64,000 nt of DNA. Source: JBEBVQ01 sp037190845. Lineage in GTDB: Bacteria; Bacteroidota; Bacteroidia; Chitinophagales; Chitinophagaceae. Shown one piece after another: positions 63,897-64,000 of the stretch. The notes beneath the pieces were generated by a model. The model was not told the DNA's origin and did not search any database. It saw only the letters and a program-made list of their open reading frames with translations. The translations under genes were made by a program, and so were the position numbers. The stretch is taken from positions 1 through 64,000 of the forward strand of contig JBBCJI010000011.1 of the NCBI GenBank assembly GCA_037190845.1. Reading direction: 5' to 3'. Each line of letters begins with the position of its first letter. Positions within the stretch are counted from its first letter, which is position 1.

Positions 63897-64000
63897 TCAC
63901 CCTTGGTGCAGTGCAATGACCGGTATGTTGCTTGATCGTGTTACGGCTTTTGTCTGGCTTTTGTGGAACAGCTTCGCCAGCAATGAATATTTATGCGGGA
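63897..64000 (-). CDS. Universal stress protein, C-terminal end (partial)
   Basis: The minus-strand frame enters from the window edge and ends at TGA (63897-63899). The last residues are LLAKLFHKSQTKAVTRSSNIPVIALHQG. The LxKLFHxSxTKxVxxxSxIPVxxLH pattern is the C-terminal signature of Bacteroidota UspA proteins (the ATP-binding GS(V)T-like strand and final beta strand). Only about 33 residues are visible. Confidence 0.65.
   Translation of the reverse strand, partial: PHKYSLLAKLFHKSQTKAVTRSSNIPVIALHQG

Overview
The window looks like a chromosome segment from a gliding-type Bacteroidota, most likely a Chitinophagaceae (Chitinophaga/Niastella-like) bacterium. Evidence for this: type IX secretion (T9SS) C-terminal sorting domains of both type A and type B, many short lipoproteins, TAnnTTTG-type -7 promoter boxes, a DUF4105/Lnb-like lipoprotein acyltransferase, and intergenic palindromes and REP-like elements. 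All of this is read from sequence; no database search was run.

Layout. (1) 0.6-12.7 kb: a very large cyclic beta-glucan synthase-like protein (minus strand), a GNAT acetyltransferase, and a divergent Lrp/AsnC regulator / PLP-dependent gamma-lyase pair. (2) 12.8-32.9 kb: a dense defence and toxin-antitoxin island. It holds an AAA-ATPase/RloB pair (AbiL-like), a transglutaminase-like orphan, a SymE-like toxin, a DinD homologue, an AT-rich helicase-nuclease gene, a patatin phospholipase with a small unknown partner, a GC-rich nucleotidyltransferase/HEPN-like orphan, an AbiE type IV toxin-antitoxin pair and a HipBA pair. Five copies or remnants of one XRE-type regulator lie beside these modules. 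(3) 33-43 kb: small regulators, an LLM oxidoreductase, an S41 peptidase, lipoproteins, an AraC-type membrane regulator and gene fragments. (4) 43.5-49.8 kb: ParDE, another XRE regulator and HigBA, separated by a dispersed family of about 90-170 bp repeats. (5) 50-64 kb: mostly core genes: a T9SS-exported repeat protein, a TPR histidine kinase/response regulator pair, an initiator-like tRNA-Met, era, a D-cysteine desulfhydrase-like enzyme, an Lnb-like protein, an alpha/beta hydrolase, a PKD/gliding-type adhesin, nadD, a small envelope operon and the end of a universal stress protein.

Main discovery. The helicase gene (17792 onward) is broken by a 3.72 kb element at 19225-22946. The element has 18 bp perfect terminal inverted repeats (ACCCGTTGGCGGAATTAA) and an 8 bp target duplication (TATATTAA). 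It carries an IS982-type transposase plus four passenger genes: a winged-helix-like protein, a lipoprotein, a small DUF5678-like protein, and a retropepsin with a C-terminal SEC-C zinc motif. Deleting the element and one target copy restores one uninterrupted frame of about 1005 aa, with helicase motifs in the first half and a PD-(D/E)XK-like signature in the second. A passenger-carrying IS982 transposon that disarmed a defence helicase is the most striking feature of the window. The HTH-151aa-patatin operon is the best candidate for an undescribed defence module.
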